The notes under the pieces: model-generated | What the model saw: the letters and a program-made list of their open reading frames with translations, nothing else | Database searches by the model: none | Told to the model about the DNA's origin: nothing | Origin: Coemansia sp. RSA 1200 | Taxonomy: Eukaryota > Kickxellomycota > Kickxellomycetes > Kickxellales > Kickxellaceae | Direction: 5' to 3' | Assembly (NCBI GenBank): GCA_027578915.1 | Contig: JANBTT010000007.1 | Span: 1 to 64,000, forward strand | DNA: 64,000 bases | Shown: positions 33,290-42,643 of the stretch, in pieces | How positions within the stretch are numbered: position 1 is the first letter of the stretch | Layout of the letters: each line of letters starts with the position of its first letter | Translations under genes and position numbers: made by a program

Positions 33290-33362
33290 GCAGATCAATC
33301 CGTTTGCCCAGAACACCAACAACCCCGGAAACAACAACCAGACAGATCTCTTTGGACTGTGA
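30554..33362 (+). CDS. ENT1: Epsin, ENTH-domain endocytic adaptor
   Basis: CDS join(30554..30582, 30693..30812, 31271..33362), 746 residues. Splice joints are GT|GTAAGT to TATAG|GAAG and GA|GTAAGT to AGTAG|GGCG; they restore the ENTH domain MSAKGVLRTVKNYTKGYS...SELAQATYNEADFLGIM. After the ENTH domain (about 1-150) come two ubiquitin-interacting-like motifs (MRMAIAESRR and ALKKAIEASAR), then a long Gly/Ser/Asn/Met-rich tail with many NPF repeats for EH-domain proteins such as Pan1/Ede1. A polyglutamine run precedes a terminal DLFGL that suits clathrin binding. Epsins link PtdIns(4,5)P2, cargo and clathrin at endocytic sites. The ATG at 31263 is inside the second intron and is not the start. 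Confidence 0.93.
33258..33292 (+). repeat. CAG/CAA tract coding polyglutamine in epsin tail
   Basis: Near-pure run of CAG and CAA codons encoding about twelve glutamines just before the C-terminal NPF motif. Mixed codons suggest selection for the amino acid rather than simple slippage. Confidence 0.85.
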
Positions 33363-33699
33363 TAGCCCCTTTTTTCTATTTGTTGAGGTGGGGATCCAGT
33401 CTGCAATAATAAAAAGAGCTGTCATTAAGGAACTAGATACTTGTTGGTTGTTTTTTATTATTCTTTACTAGTACTTTTATTTTCATTTTCAACATTTCCC
33501 AACCACACTTTTTCGTGCTTAATTTTCTCGGTTAAAGTATTATATTTTTGATGTGAAACCCCAAAGCCATTAGTAGAATAATTCAATTCACTAGATATAG
33601 TGGATCTAAACCTGAATATGATTCCCCACTTTTTTTTTTTTTTTTTTACAAGTTTTGGCACAAGTAAAGATGAGATAGCAGGTTACGTGGCTTTATTTT
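33363..33699. terminator. Convergent 3' region of epsin and AIM24 genes
   Basis: AT-rich spacer between two converging genes. It has AATAAT just after the epsin stop and a run of about 17 T at 33,630-33,647, which on the minus strand is a poly-A run. No gene seen. Confidence 0.45.
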
Positions 33700-34998
33700 T
33701 TATTCTGCTTGGGATTTTGCAGCGACTGCATGGGTTGCGCGTCGCCACGGCCTTGGCGATATCCGCGTGGCAACATAGATGTCGCCAGGCCCGGTCACCC
33801 GGTAGAGATCGGGTACGCCTGCCAGTGTCTTGGTGGTCTTTGCAGCGGCCCACCCGCCAACGCGAACGGCATTGACTGACGCATAGGCGGCACCACGGGC
33901 CGCATTCTTGGTTATCCGCCAGAGCGGCCATACTGTGGTTTGGAGAACTCTGGATGCGATCTTGGCAGCAGCCGAGCGTTGATCCTTGGCGTCGCTCTTG
34001 TCGCTCTGGGTCAAATAGCGCATTGTCTGCAGCGGCTCAGCAGGCGACCTTGCAGGCGACACAACGTTGTTGCGCACAGCCGGGTTGTTGGATACCAGCG
34101 AGGACGAGGGAACGTAAGCATCGGCAGGTCTATCAGCTGCGGGGTTCTGGACACCACCAGCATCGGCAGAAACAGCATCGTCGGCGCGGGGAGCAAGTGG
34201 TTTTGGACGACCGGACTGGGGAGCCACCGACAAGGTAGAAGACCAGGCCACAACGAACCGGGGATCGACATAATAGTCCTCGCCTTCATCCAGCACAAGG
34301 CGATGGATCCCGCCACCGACGGAGTTGAGAACAAACGTGCCACGCCCGCCAACGCGATCGAACGCAAGGGGACTGAACCCGGCGCCCAGTCCATTCCACG
34401 TCGACACCGAAAGAAACTTGGTTTGCGCCAAAATGCACCTGCGACGCACATAATAGTCAGTCCCGCCATCGGTAGCCACAACAACTACGTCGCCCGGATT
34501 GGTTGGAGCCACCAGCACATCGGCGGCCGCCGCCTCTGTTGTAATCTCCTGCACAAACGCCGACCGCCCCAACAGTGGTCGGAGTGCGGCCACCGCCAGC
34601 GTGCCTCTGCTTGTTGCGCGTGTGCGTGCACTGCGCGACTGGCCCAGCGTTTGGCCCACTTGCGTGTAGAACACCGAGTACGGTGGCATTTTCACCCGCA
34701 CAAGAGAAGATCCCCCGCCGCCGCTGCCTCCCGACGTGGATGTGCCTATTACCTCGAACCTTGGGTCCACTGGTGCTGGCGGTCGGGTGCCCTTGAATAT
34801 GCTGGAGATTCCACCGACCGCCTTTGTTGTATCGCTGTCCGTGTGCTTGAATCTTAGCTGGGTGCGGCGATTCAGCAGCGCAATGCCGTTGCGGCAAGGT
34901 GAGGAAGAAAAGGAAGCGCTTTTCTGGACCAGAAGCAGTAGCATCGTGCCTGGCGCTGTGGCACCTTTGCCAACTGAACAAATCGCCCTGTCCATCAT
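33700..34998 (-). CDS. AIM24: Mitochondrial AIM24-like protein
   Basis: A 432-residue protein from ATG 34998; the frame can be read six bases further but only from GTG. The N-terminus (MMDRAICSVGKG..., then R-rich with SSPCRNGIALLNRR) looks like a mitochondrial presequence. The core (about 75-280) matches the AIM24 / TRAP-like beta-prism family (PF01987): FEVIG, SLVRVKMPPYSVFYTQVG, TDYYVRRRCILA, STWNGLGAGFSP and GGGIHRLVLDEGEDYYVDP. In yeast Aim24 is an inner-membrane protein that supports MICOS and respiratory growth. The C-terminal 130 residues include a basic helix-rich tail without a known fold. It shares a 339-bp promoter with EXO84. Confidence 0.82.
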   Translation of the reverse strand: MMDRAICSVGKGATAPGTMLLLLVQKSASFSSSPCRNGIALLNRRTQLRFKHTDSDTTKAVGGISSIFKGTRPPAPVDPRFEVIGTSTSGGSGGGGSSLVRVKMPPYSVFYTQVGQTLGQSRSARTRATSRGTLAVAALRPLLGRSAFVQEITTEAAAADVLVAPTNPGDVVVVATDGGTDYYVRRRCILAQTKFLSVSTWNGLGAGFSPLAFDRVGGRGTFVLNSVGGGIHRLVLDEGEDYYVDPRFVVAWSSTLSVAPQSGRPKPLAPRADDAVSADAGGVQNPAADRPADAYVPSSSLVSNNPAVRNNVVSPARSPAEPLQTMRYLTQSDKSDAKDQRSAAAKIASRVLQTTVWPLWRITKNAARGAAYASVNAVRVGGWAAAKTTKTLAGVPDLYRVTGPGDIYVATRISPRPWRRATHAVAAKSQAE

Positions 34999-35337
34999 AA
35001 TCACGAATTAAAGAAAGATAGAGATTAGAGACCGGCAGAAGTGGAAGACAAGAAAGAAGACCCCGCGCCCTCGTAAAAGACGAAAAAGAAAGTTATTGAT
35101 AATAGGAGGAGAAAAAAGGCGTAAGGTTAATATCAAACCCGCGTGATCTGGCTGGCATTATTTATATTCCCTGATCCAAGAGCTATAGTTTTAGAACGCA
35201 TACACCATGACAGCACTCTTAGATTCGCTTTCCTTTTCTTTTCTCATGCATTCTAGTTCTATATTGCTTGTACTTTTCCTTATATCTTTCTCAACAACAA
35301 CGCTTTTTTTAGCATTTCTGAAATCGACCAACACAAG
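34999..35337. promoter_or_regulatory. Divergent promoter AIM24 / EXO84
   Basis: Bidirectional spacer of 339 bp. It contains TATTTATATTCC at about 35,158-35,170 and a pyrimidine-rich stretch before EXO84. No gene seen. Confidence 0.45.
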
Positions 35338-38247
35338 ATGAACGTGAATGTTGCCGGCAGAAGGAAGAGCCTGCGACGGGGCACTCCGATGGGCGGAGCG
35401 GCAGGCGAGCTCTCCTCATCGTCCCCTTCCCCGTCTCGTGCAAAGCTAGACCATTCGGGGTTCAAGCAGACATCAAGCGACTCGCAGAACGTTCTCCCAA
35501 GCGTGTCGCTCAGCAAGCTGACAAAGTCAGACTTCAGGCCAGAGGACTATCTGAAGGAGACGCTTCGGTCGGTGGACGAAGGGGGGATTCGGCAGTTCCG
35601 CAAAACACTCGACGACTCACGACGGGTGGCATCGAAGAACCTGCAGAAGAACGTGTACAAGAACTACGAGAGTTTCGTGTTCATATCCAAGGAGATCTCG
35701 AGCATGGAGCGCGATATGTTGATGTTGCGGGAGCTTTTGCAGAGCATCAACCAGATTGGCGACCATCTGATGGACGAGGACGAGCAGTCGATTTTGGATG
35801 CTGATGAGCCAACAGGCGCTGGCGGCGGCGGAGGGCGGGCAATTGCGCGCAGACGCACGGTGCGGATGAGCATGGCTAACCAGCACGATATGTTCAAGGA
35901 GCAGCTGGCCAAGGTGTGGCGTGCCATCCGCGACTCACAAAGGTTTGTTCCGTTTGCGCCGAACCGCCACGTGGTTGGCGATGTGCGCAACATAAGCGAG
36001 CTCAGCCCATCGACACTGCAGGTTCGCCAGCGGGTCGACATCGTCGTGTTCAGCGACATGCTGCTCCTCGCAGTGCGTAAGAAGCGCGCCAACCACACGC
36101 AGATCGTCCTGGTTGCCGACAGGTCGTTTGTGCTTAGCGATGTGGCTGTCACCGATGTCAGCGATTCGTCCCGCTCGGGCCATCTAGTCAAGATGGTGAA
36201 TCGTGCTGAGACGTTCTTGTTTGGTTTCAAGGATGCTGATGCGAAGAACACGCTTCTGATGCTGATTGGACATGCCAGGGCCGGTATATTCGGTGCTGAT
36301 CCGCAGGCCATGATGCCGTCGATGCCGATTCCTGGCACGCGTGGTGGCAACGTCACCAGCAACAGCAACGGCGGTGCAAACGCATCGCTTGCCAGCAGGA
36401 GCAGGTCACGCCAGGCGTCGGCCAGCCCTGGCGACGACGAGTCCGACGGCATCTCGACTGAGCTCAAGCAGCGCGTGGACGAGATGATGGACAGTCTGGA
36501 CATACACATTGCGCGGCGCGAGTTCAAGAGCGCGGTGGTGCTGGTGCAGCGACTGAAGAGCCTGCTGGGCGAGGCGAAGAAGGCGCCGGCGGCGGTGGCT
36601 GCGGCGAGCCGTGCGGTGGAGGCACACACGACTGAGCTGGCGCGGCTGGTGCTGGCTGACCTGCTTATCCCGTGCTCGCTGCGCAAGCAGGTGGCGGCCA
36701 ACATTGCGCTGCTGCACAGTCTCGGATGGGACAAGGAGGCGAAGGAAGCGTTTCTGGTGTCGCGCAGCGCAACAATAAAGAACCGCACGCGGCAGCTGAA
36801 GCTGGAGGGCAACACGCGGCTGTATATTCGGGAGCTGGCGATCGTGTACTTCCGACTGATCCGCAACACATGCGAATGGTACTCGGAGTTCTTCACCGAC
36901 TCAACGATGATCTCGGCGCTGATTGCGTGGGTGCGGCAGGAGATGGCTGGATACGCGGTGATTTTCCGGCGCCATGTGTTCCACGAGATGCAAAAGTTCC
37001 AGGTCATTGCCAGCTGCCTTAACCACACGCTGGCCGAGGTCGATATTCTTGGCCACGCGGGACTTGACCTCAAATTCATGCTTGACCAGGAGTTCTTTCC
37101 CGACCTGACCAGCTGCATCCGCGGCTACGAGGCCCGCAGCCTTGCGCTGCTGACAAAGGTTGCGGCCGAGGACTCCCTTGCCGTTGCCAGCAAGATATCG
37201 ACCGCGAACAGCGAGACTGCCGCGCGTATCTTTGGTCTGCAGATACCGATTGTTGCGTCGGTGAGCAAGCTGGACGAGGTTCTGACGGAGTTTGGCAACG
37301 AGCTCCGGCACATTGTGCGCGACTCGCTGTACGGACAAGTGGTGGCCAGCGTGCTCGCAATCATCGAGGGCGTGCTCAAACAGTTTCTGACCGTTCTGCG
37401 CAAGGGCGGGGACCACACGTATGCGCAGGAGTTTGCGCTTCTTGTCAGCACACAGGCGGTCATCAGCTGGGTGATACCGCGTGCTGCTGCGCATCTGGAC
37501 AAGATCTTTGGACGCACAGTCACCGATATCCACAATCTCGAACAGCGGCTGGAAGCATTCCCAACGTCGCTGCAGGATGTATTTTGCCAGAAGCAGTCGG
37601 TGGCTATTGCCAAATCCACATTCGACTTTGTCACCGCCGACTTTGACCGCGACGGCGTGGTTGCCGATTCAATGACGCCGTCCCCGCACATGGAGCAGCT
37701 GTTGCGGCGGCTGGGCGAGATTGCGCGTGAGCTCGACCAGTGGTCACTGTCGAAGCGCAACATCCTGTCAGGCATCATTGACTGCTTGTTTGTGCAGATG
37801 ATTAGCCACAGGAACTGGGAGACGTCCGGAGGCGAGAAGCGCAGGTTCAGTCATTTTGGCGTCCATTGTCTTGTGCTCGACATTCATTTCTTGCTTCGCG
37901 TCTGCGGGTCGCTCGTGTCAAAGAGCACCAACAATATGGCCAACAGGGTGTGCGAGAAGGCGCTGCGGTCGTACTTTGCTGCCAACTCGAATGCCGCCGG
38001 TGGTGCGAAGCAGATGATGAATAAGAGCTGGTATGATGCGCGTGTACTGGCTGCGATGCAGCGGCTTGGCTTTGCGTTTCCTGACTTTGGGAAGGGCTTT
38101 GAGCACAGGTCGCAGCAGAGCTTTGAAGGCAGCGGGGCAGCAGCGGCATCTTCATCCTCGACGTCGTCGGCATCGGCGTCGGGCACTGCTTCTGGGGCTA
38201 GTGATCCAAGACTGCGCAAGGTTCCTTCCCCGCCAGACAGCCGGTAG
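35338..38247 (+). CDS. EXO84: Exocyst subunit Exo84
   Basis: A 969-residue intronless protein. The N-terminus is Ser/Arg-rich and phosphorylatable. The region 60-145 (KSDFRPEDYLKETL...NYESFVFISKEISSME) is the Vps51/Exo84-type coiled-coil start. A PH domain follows (about 190-325, VDIVVFSDMLLLAVRKK and ETFLFGFKD), and the rest is the helical-rod Exo84 C-terminal region (about 375-640 onwards, with NTRLYIRELAIVYFRLIRNT). A Ser/Ala-rich tail ends the protein. Exo84 is part of the eight-subunit exocyst that tethers secretory vesicles at sites of growth. Third-codon positions are G/C-rich, which creates long antisense frames (for example 35664-37118) that are not genes. Confidence 0.92.
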   Translation: MNVNVAGRRKSLRRGTPMGGAAGELSSSSPSPSRAKLDHSGFKQTSSDSQNVLPSVSLSKLTKSDFRPEDYLKETLRSVDEGGIRQFRKTLDDSRRVASKNLQKNVYKNYESFVFISKEISSMERDMLMLRELLQSINQIGDHLMDEDEQSILDADEPTGAGGGGGRAIARRRTVRMSMANQHDMFKEQLAKVWRAIRDSQRFVPFAPNRHVVGDVRNISELSPSTLQVRQRVDIVVFSDMLLLAVRKKRANHTQIVLVADRSFVLSDVAVTDVSDSSRSGHLVKMVNRAETFLFGFKDADAKNTLLMLIGHARAGIFGADPQAMMPSMPIPGTRGGNVTSNSNGGANASLASRSRSRQASASPGDDESDGISTELKQRVDEMMDSLDIHIARREFKSAVVLVQRLKSLLGEAKKAPAAVAAASRAVEAHTTELARLVLADLLIPCSLRKQVAANIALLHSLGWDKEAKEAFLVSRSATIKNRTRQLKLEGNTRLYIRELAIVYFRLIRNTCEWYSEFFTDSTMISALIAWVRQEMAGYAVIFRRHVFHEMQKFQVIASCLNHTLAEVDILGHAGLDLKFMLDQEFFPDLTSCIRGYEARSLALLTKVAAEDSLAVASKISTANSETAARIFGLQIPIVASVSKLDEVLTEFGNELRHIVRDSLYGQVVASVLAIIEGVLKQFLTVLRKGGDHTYAQEFALLVSTQAVISWVIPRAAAHLDKIFGRTVTDIHNLEQRLEAFPTSLQDVFCQKQSVAIAKSTFDFVTADFDRDGVVADSMTPSPHMEQLLRRLGEIARELDQWSLSKRNILSGIIDCLFVQMISHRNWETSGGEKRRFSHFGVHCLVLDIHFLLRVCGSLVSKSTNNMANRVCEKALRSYFAANSNAAGGAKQMMNKSWYDARVLAAMQRLGFAFPDFGKGFEHRSQQSFEGSGAAAASSSSTSSASASGTASGASDPRLRKVPSPPDSR

Positions 38248-38367
38248 AAGCTGCTGTCTTCATCATCATCTTTCTTTCTTTCTTCCTTCTTAAACCTACA
38301 TGCATAATTATTAAATATGGCAAGGGATTATTTCTAGATGTAAAATAAAGAGGTGGCTCGAGATCTG

Positions 38368-39417
38368 CTAGTTAGTCTGGTTCCTTCTCCGTATCCCTGA
38401 AATGTCAAGAGGTTGGTTGCGTTTGCAAAAGGATATAAGAGCATCGCCAACCATGGCCGGGAGGTCTTCCTGGATAGTGTGGCCGGCGGCCGGGAGCAGC
38501 TCAAGCTGGAACTTGCCCTGCATCTGGGCGATCAAGAGGTCCTTGTCAAGACGATCGGTGCCAGCCAGAATAAGCAGCTTGGCGGTTGGCGCGGAGACGA
38601 ATGTTTTTGACAGACCCGCGTACCAGCCGTGCCAGAACTTCTGGGACGGAAGCAAGTCCGTTCTCCAAGTCCAGCAGGACACATCATTGTCGTCGGTAGT
38701 GGTGGGTTTGATGAGCGAGGGAACCGATAGCCGCGCGGACTCCGTGTTCTGGATATGGTTGGCGTCAACGTGCCACCTGATTGCAGACTCGATTGACCCG
38801 AAGGAAGCGGGTCGGGCGGCGATGAAACCGGGAATCGACGGGAGCGAGTCCATTGCCGAGCCCTCGACGATATCGATCAGCACGAGCCCAAGCACCCTTT
38901 TTATCCTGCGCGACGCCACGGCGTGGGCCACCACGGCGCCGCCCATGCTGTGGCCAACAAGCACAAGGTTCCTCCCCGAGTTAACACTGCCGTCGTGGCT
39001 GGGGAACATCGTGTTGACCAGCGCTGCGAAATCGTCAACCAGCCGATCCAGACTCAGATCCTCCTGGTTGTCGCCCGTGGTTCCGCCATGCGCACGCATG
39101 TCGGGGGCAACCACTGTGATGCGCGAGGGGTCGGAGCCGTACACATGCTTGCTGACCAGTCCGAATGTCCTGCCCGAGTGGCCTGCGCCGTGGTGGAACA
39201 CGAACACGGGCCCACCCGCTTGGTTGTTGGATAGGCCGCTGGCGTACACGTTGAACTGCGTGTCGCCTACGCTGACGCTGAGGTTTTCCTCAAAGTAGTC
39301 GGCCCATGGGAGCGGCTTGTATTGGGAGTCTCCGCTACTCCGCGGCCCGTCCTTTTCTGTTGATGACGACGCGGGTGTTCCCTGTGGTTTGAATATCTTT
39401 TGCCGAAGGCCGTCCAT
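38368..39417 (-). CDS. PPE1: Protein phosphatase methylesterase 1
   Basis: A 349-residue alpha/beta hydrolase starting at ATG 39417 (MDGLRQKIFKPQ); the frame extends 12 codons further but without ATG. It contains the oxyanion block FHHGAGHSG, the nucleophile elbow GHSMGG with Ser157, a late acid near AGTDRLDK and the catalytic His in PAAGHTIQED. These are the features of the PPE1/PME-1 family, which removes the C-terminal methyl ester from the PP2A catalytic subunit and so controls holoenzyme assembly. Converges on EXO84 with only 120 bp between stops; diverges from the CLC gene. Confidence 0.92.
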   Translation of the reverse strand: MDGLRQKIFKPQGTPASSSTEKDGPRSSGDSQYKPLPWADYFEENLSVSVGDTQFNVYASGLSNNQAGGPVFVFHHGAGHSGRTFGLVSKHVYGSDPSRITVVAPDMRAHGGTTGDNQEDLSLDRLVDDFAALVNTMFPSHDGSVNSGRNLVLVGHSMGGAVVAHAVASRRIKRVLGLVLIDIVEGSAMDSLPSIPGFIAARPASFGSIESAIRWHVDANHIQNTESARLSVPSLIKPTTTDDNDVSCWTWRTDLLPSQKFWHGWYAGLSKTFVSAPTAKLLILAGTDRLDKDLLIAQMQGKFQLELLPAAGHTIQEDLPAMVGDALISFCKRNQPLDISGIRRRNQTN

Positions 39418-39855
39418 CCTGTTTTTTGTTTCGCAGCACAGAGAAGATAACAAGTGGGGGGTTTAGAAGCAAGAAACCCCTCCGCAACAATATGACGGAA
39501 TGGAATGAAAAAGGCAATAGCATAGAAATACAAAATAAAAAATATGGAGAAAAAAAAGGAACACTGCGCAAGATGAAGAACAAGAAAAGATGTTGTCAGT
39601 GGCGTCATTGGGCATCAACAAAATACTGATTATTCTGCTCAACAACAATACAAAAACAAAGCTTGCTCTTAAAGCCAAAAACAATAACAATAACGACGAA
39701 TGTGATGAGGATAGCATACAGTCGCAGCACTTTTATCAACCAGCTTGCTCTTGTATCCTTTTTTCCGTGCGTTCCACCTGGCTTGGGCTGCCTTCTTTCC
39801 GATTTGTAATTAATTGAATTGAGGTATTTCGTTTATTGACGCATTGGTGCTGACA
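39418..39855. promoter_or_regulatory. Divergent promoter PPE1 / CLC transporter
   Basis: 438-bp AT-rich spacer between divergent genes. It has AAC/AAT-rich low-complexity sequence at 39,680-39,700. No gene seen. Confidence 0.4.
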
Positions 39856-42342
39856 ATGGAGGACGATGGAATCCGGCTGAGCCGAATATGGAGCGACGTG
39901 CGGCCGGGGAGCACACACACAGACACAGAGGCAGAGCCAGAGGCAGAGCCAGAGGCGGAGTCTCGCAGACGGGGCGTGGAGCGAGCGGCATACAGCAGCG
40001 ACGAGGGAGACAACGATGATAACGACGAGTCATCGGCATCGTTTGTTGGCAGCTACAACGTGGGCGAGTCGGCGGTGGCGATGCGGCGGATCCGGTCGTC
40101 GCAGGAGATGCTGATAGACAGGACGGCGGATGCGGATGTGGATGTGATCACCGGCTGGCTGTACAACGGCCCGTTGCGACGTGCAAAGTATGAGGACTTT
40201 TCGACAATCGACTGGATGTACGACAGCGCCAGGTCGCGGCACCAGACCCACGGAGGAGGAGGTGGGGGAGGCGGCGTATTCGGGACACACCGGAGCAGGG
40301 TGGCAGCAGCTGCAGCGGCAGCAAAGGAGTGGGTAGTGCTTGTGGCGGTTGGCGTGGCGATGGGAGCGCTCGCGACGTGTGTGTCGGTGGCAACGCAATG
40401 GCTGGTTGACATCAAGAGCGGCCGGTGTCGCACGGGACTATATCTGAACCGGCGGTTCTGCTGCTGGAACGCAGACGATGCGTGTCTTGAGTGGGTGACG
40501 TGGAGCGAGCAGCTGCGTGTGCGGTGGGTGTGGGCGGAATGGATCCTGCAGTACGCCGTGTTTGTGGGCGGCGCGGTTGTGCTTGCGGCAGCTAGCACTT
40601 GCCTGGTGACAGAGTACGCGCCGTACGCGGCGGGCCAGGGTATTGCGGAGATCAAGACCATTGTCAGCGGCTTCACGATGCGGCGGTTCCTGGGTGCGCG
40701 CACACTGGTTGTCAAGAGCGCGGGTGTTGCGTTGGCTGTGGCATCGGGATTGAGTCTGGGCAAGGAGGGCACGATGGTTCACATTGCGAGCTGCTGCTGC
40801 AACGTGTTTACGCGCGCCTTTGCAACGCTGCGCGGAAACGAGGTGCGCCGGCGCGAGTTGCTGTCGGCAGCATCGGCGGCAGGCATCTCAGTTGCGTTTG
40901 GGTCGCCGATCGCTGGCGTGCTGTTTAGTCTGGAGCAGGTGTCGTACTACTTCACTGCGCGCACGATGTGGCGGAGCCTTTTCTGCGCGGCAGCGGCGGC
41001 GGTGACGCTGAAGCTGTTCAATCCGTTCCGCAACGGCAAGCTGGTGCCGTTCCAGGTCACGTACGATCGCACGTGGGATCTGTTCGAGCTGTGGTTCTTC
41101 CTCGCGATTGGCGCGGTCGGCGGCGTGGTTGGCGCACTGCAGAACCGTCTGGCGCTGTTTCTGATGGACTACCGCCAGCGAACCCCGGCGCTGAAGAGCT
41201 TTGCGCGTGGCGAGGTTGTGGTGGCTGCGCTTGTCACGGCGGCGATCAGCTACCCGAGCGTGTATCTGCGCGCAGACGCCGTGACGCTGGTGTCGAATCT
41301 GTTTACCGAGTGCACAGCATCGCAGTCAGGCGTTGGCAGCGGGCTTTGCAGCGCCAGCGACCGAGCAGCCAACGTGGCTGCACTGGTGATAACGGCTGCC
41401 GCGCGTGTAGGTTTGACGGCTGCGGCGTGCGGACTGGCGGTACCGGGCGGCATGCTGCTGCCGTCAATGGCGACAGGCGCCAGTATCGGGCGCGCCGTAG
41501 GCATGGTAGTGCAGGCGCTGTATGAGCGGCATCCGGCGTGGCGATTGTTTAGCGCCTGCAAACCTGACGTGCCGTGTATCACGCCTGGCGTTTACGCGCT
41601 GGTGGGCGCTGCGTCGATGCTTGCGGCGACTACGCGCATGACGGTTACGATAGTGGTGATCATGTTTGAGCTGACGGATGCGCTGATCTACGTTCTGCCG
41701 ATCATGCTGGCGGTGTCAGCCAGCAAGGCTGTGGCCGATGCCATCGCAAAAGACGGATACTTTGAGTCGCTGATCCACCGCAACAGCTACCCGTTCCTAC
41801 CGATGGACCACGACTACGTGCTGCGCGGCTCGAGCGATGAGTTGATGGTGCGTGCGTCCGAATTGGCTGTGGTCTGCGCTTCGGGCGAGACGCTTGACTC
41901 TGTCGCCGGTCTGCTACAGCGGTGCGCCTACAGTGGCTTTCCCGTCGTGCGGTCTGTGTCCACAATGGCGCTGGTCGGATACATTTCGCGTGCCGACATG
42001 CAGCTGGCTGTGGACCGGGCACGTGGATCGGCGCAGCACACCGGACGGTCGCCTTGCTGGTTTGGAAGAGCGCCTGTGTCGGATCACTCGATGCTTCCGA
42101 CAGCCGTTGACTTTCGACCGTGGGTGGACTTTACTCCTATTACGATCTTCCACTCGACCGACCTCAACCTGGTGGCAGAGATGTTCCGCCAGCTGGGCGT
42201 ACGATACGTTCTGGTGTGCCACCACGGCGTGCTTCTGGGCATCATCACTAAGAAGGACATTGTGCGCGCCGTACGCATGCAGGCAAGGAACAATTTTGGC
42301 AGGCCTTCCATCTTCACCGCCTGTTTGCCGTCCGCCCATTAA
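39856..42342 (+). CDS. CLC-family anion transporter/channel with CBS domains
   Basis: 828 residues from ATG 39856; four more upstream codons begin with TTG. The acidic N-terminal tail contains an E-P-E-A repeat. The membrane domain (about 155-630) has the four CLC signature regions: GQGIAE (260-265, usual GSGIPE), GKEGT (302-306, usual GKEGP, with the gating glutamate Glu304), FGSPIAGVLFSLEQ (to Gln361) and VPGGMLLPSMATG. Two CBS domains follow (about 660-730 and 755-815), giving a Gef1/ClC-3-7-like architecture. Such proteins acidify or balance charge in Golgi, endosome or vacuole. The residue aligned to the 'proton glutamate' of 2Cl-/H+ exchangers is glutamine (Gln361), and the serine of GSG is also Gln, so stoichiometry may differ from Gef1. 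Confidence 0.9.
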   Translation: MEDDGIRLSRIWSDVRPGSTHTDTEAEPEAEPEAESRRRGVERAAYSSDEGDNDDNDESSASFVGSYNVGESAVAMRRIRSSQEMLIDRTADADVDVITGWLYNGPLRRAKYEDFSTIDWMYDSARSRHQTHGGGGGGGGVFGTHRSRVAAAAAAAKEWVVLVAVGVAMGALATCVSVATQWLVDIKSGRCRTGLYLNRRFCCWNADDACLEWVTWSEQLRVRWVWAEWILQYAVFVGGAVVLAAASTCLVTEYAPYAAGQGIAEIKTIVSGFTMRRFLGARTLVVKSAGVALAVASGLSLGKEGTMVHIASCCCNVFTRAFATLRGNEVRRRELLSAASAAGISVAFGSPIAGVLFSLEQVSYYFTARTMWRSLFCAAAAAVTLKLFNPFRNGKLVPFQVTYDRTWDLFELWFFLAIGAVGGVVGALQNRLALFLMDYRQRTPALKSFARGEVVVAALVTAAISYPSVYLRADAVTLVSNLFTECTASQSGVGSGLCSASDRAANVAALVITAAARVGLTAAACGLAVPGGMLLPSMATGASIGRAVGMVVQALYERHPAWRLFSACKPDVPCITPGVYALVGAASMLAATTRMTVTIVVIMFELTDALIYVLPIMLAVSASKAVADAIAKDGYFESLIHRNSYPFLPMDHDYVLRGSSDELMVRASELAVVCASGETLDSVAGLLQRCAYSGFPVVRSVSTMALVGYISRADMQLAVDRARGSAQHTGRSPCWFGRAPVSDHSMLPTAVDFRPWVDFTPITIFHSTDLNLVAEMFRQLGVRYVLVCHHGVLLGIITKKDIVRAVRMQARNNFGRPSIFTACLPSAH

Positions 42343-42414
42343 TTAGCGAGGTCTCCAGTTTCTGAAGGAATCTCCCGGTAATCAGATCGTGATTCAAGTT
42401 CAGATTTGGCGGTG

Positions 42415-42449
42415 ACGCGTAACGCGCTTCGCACGCGCTTTGCACGCGT
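42415..42449 (+). promoter_or_regulatory. MluI cell-cycle box cluster upstream of SMC3
   Basis: Two perfect ACGCGT boxes (42415-42420 and 42444-42449) flank two more ACGCG cores within 35 bp, about 200-230 bp before the SMC3 ATG. ACGCGT is the binding site of MBF (Mbp1/Swi6 APSES family), the fungal G1/S activator; yeast SMC3 is a known periodic G1/S gene. The site role here is inferred from motif and position. Confidence 0.65.
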
Positions 42450-42643
42450 ACGATTTGGGGTTTCTTTTTTCTCTCCCGTATAGTGTATGCTGATTGACCA
42501 TTCCTTCCAAACCCAACAAAAGACACCATCGGCAACGTGTTACTTTTTCTTTTCTTTGCATTCTTTTGTCTTGAGCTTGTTTTTACACTAGCAATTTTTT
42601 GTTCCATTTATTCTTGGTAGATTGCTAACGGTCATTTCGAATA

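Noticed and set aside
35664..37118. Antisense open frame of 484 codons inside EXO84
   Set aside because: Ser/Arg/Cys-rich shadow frame caused by G/C-rich third positions of a well-recognised gene; no family resemblance.
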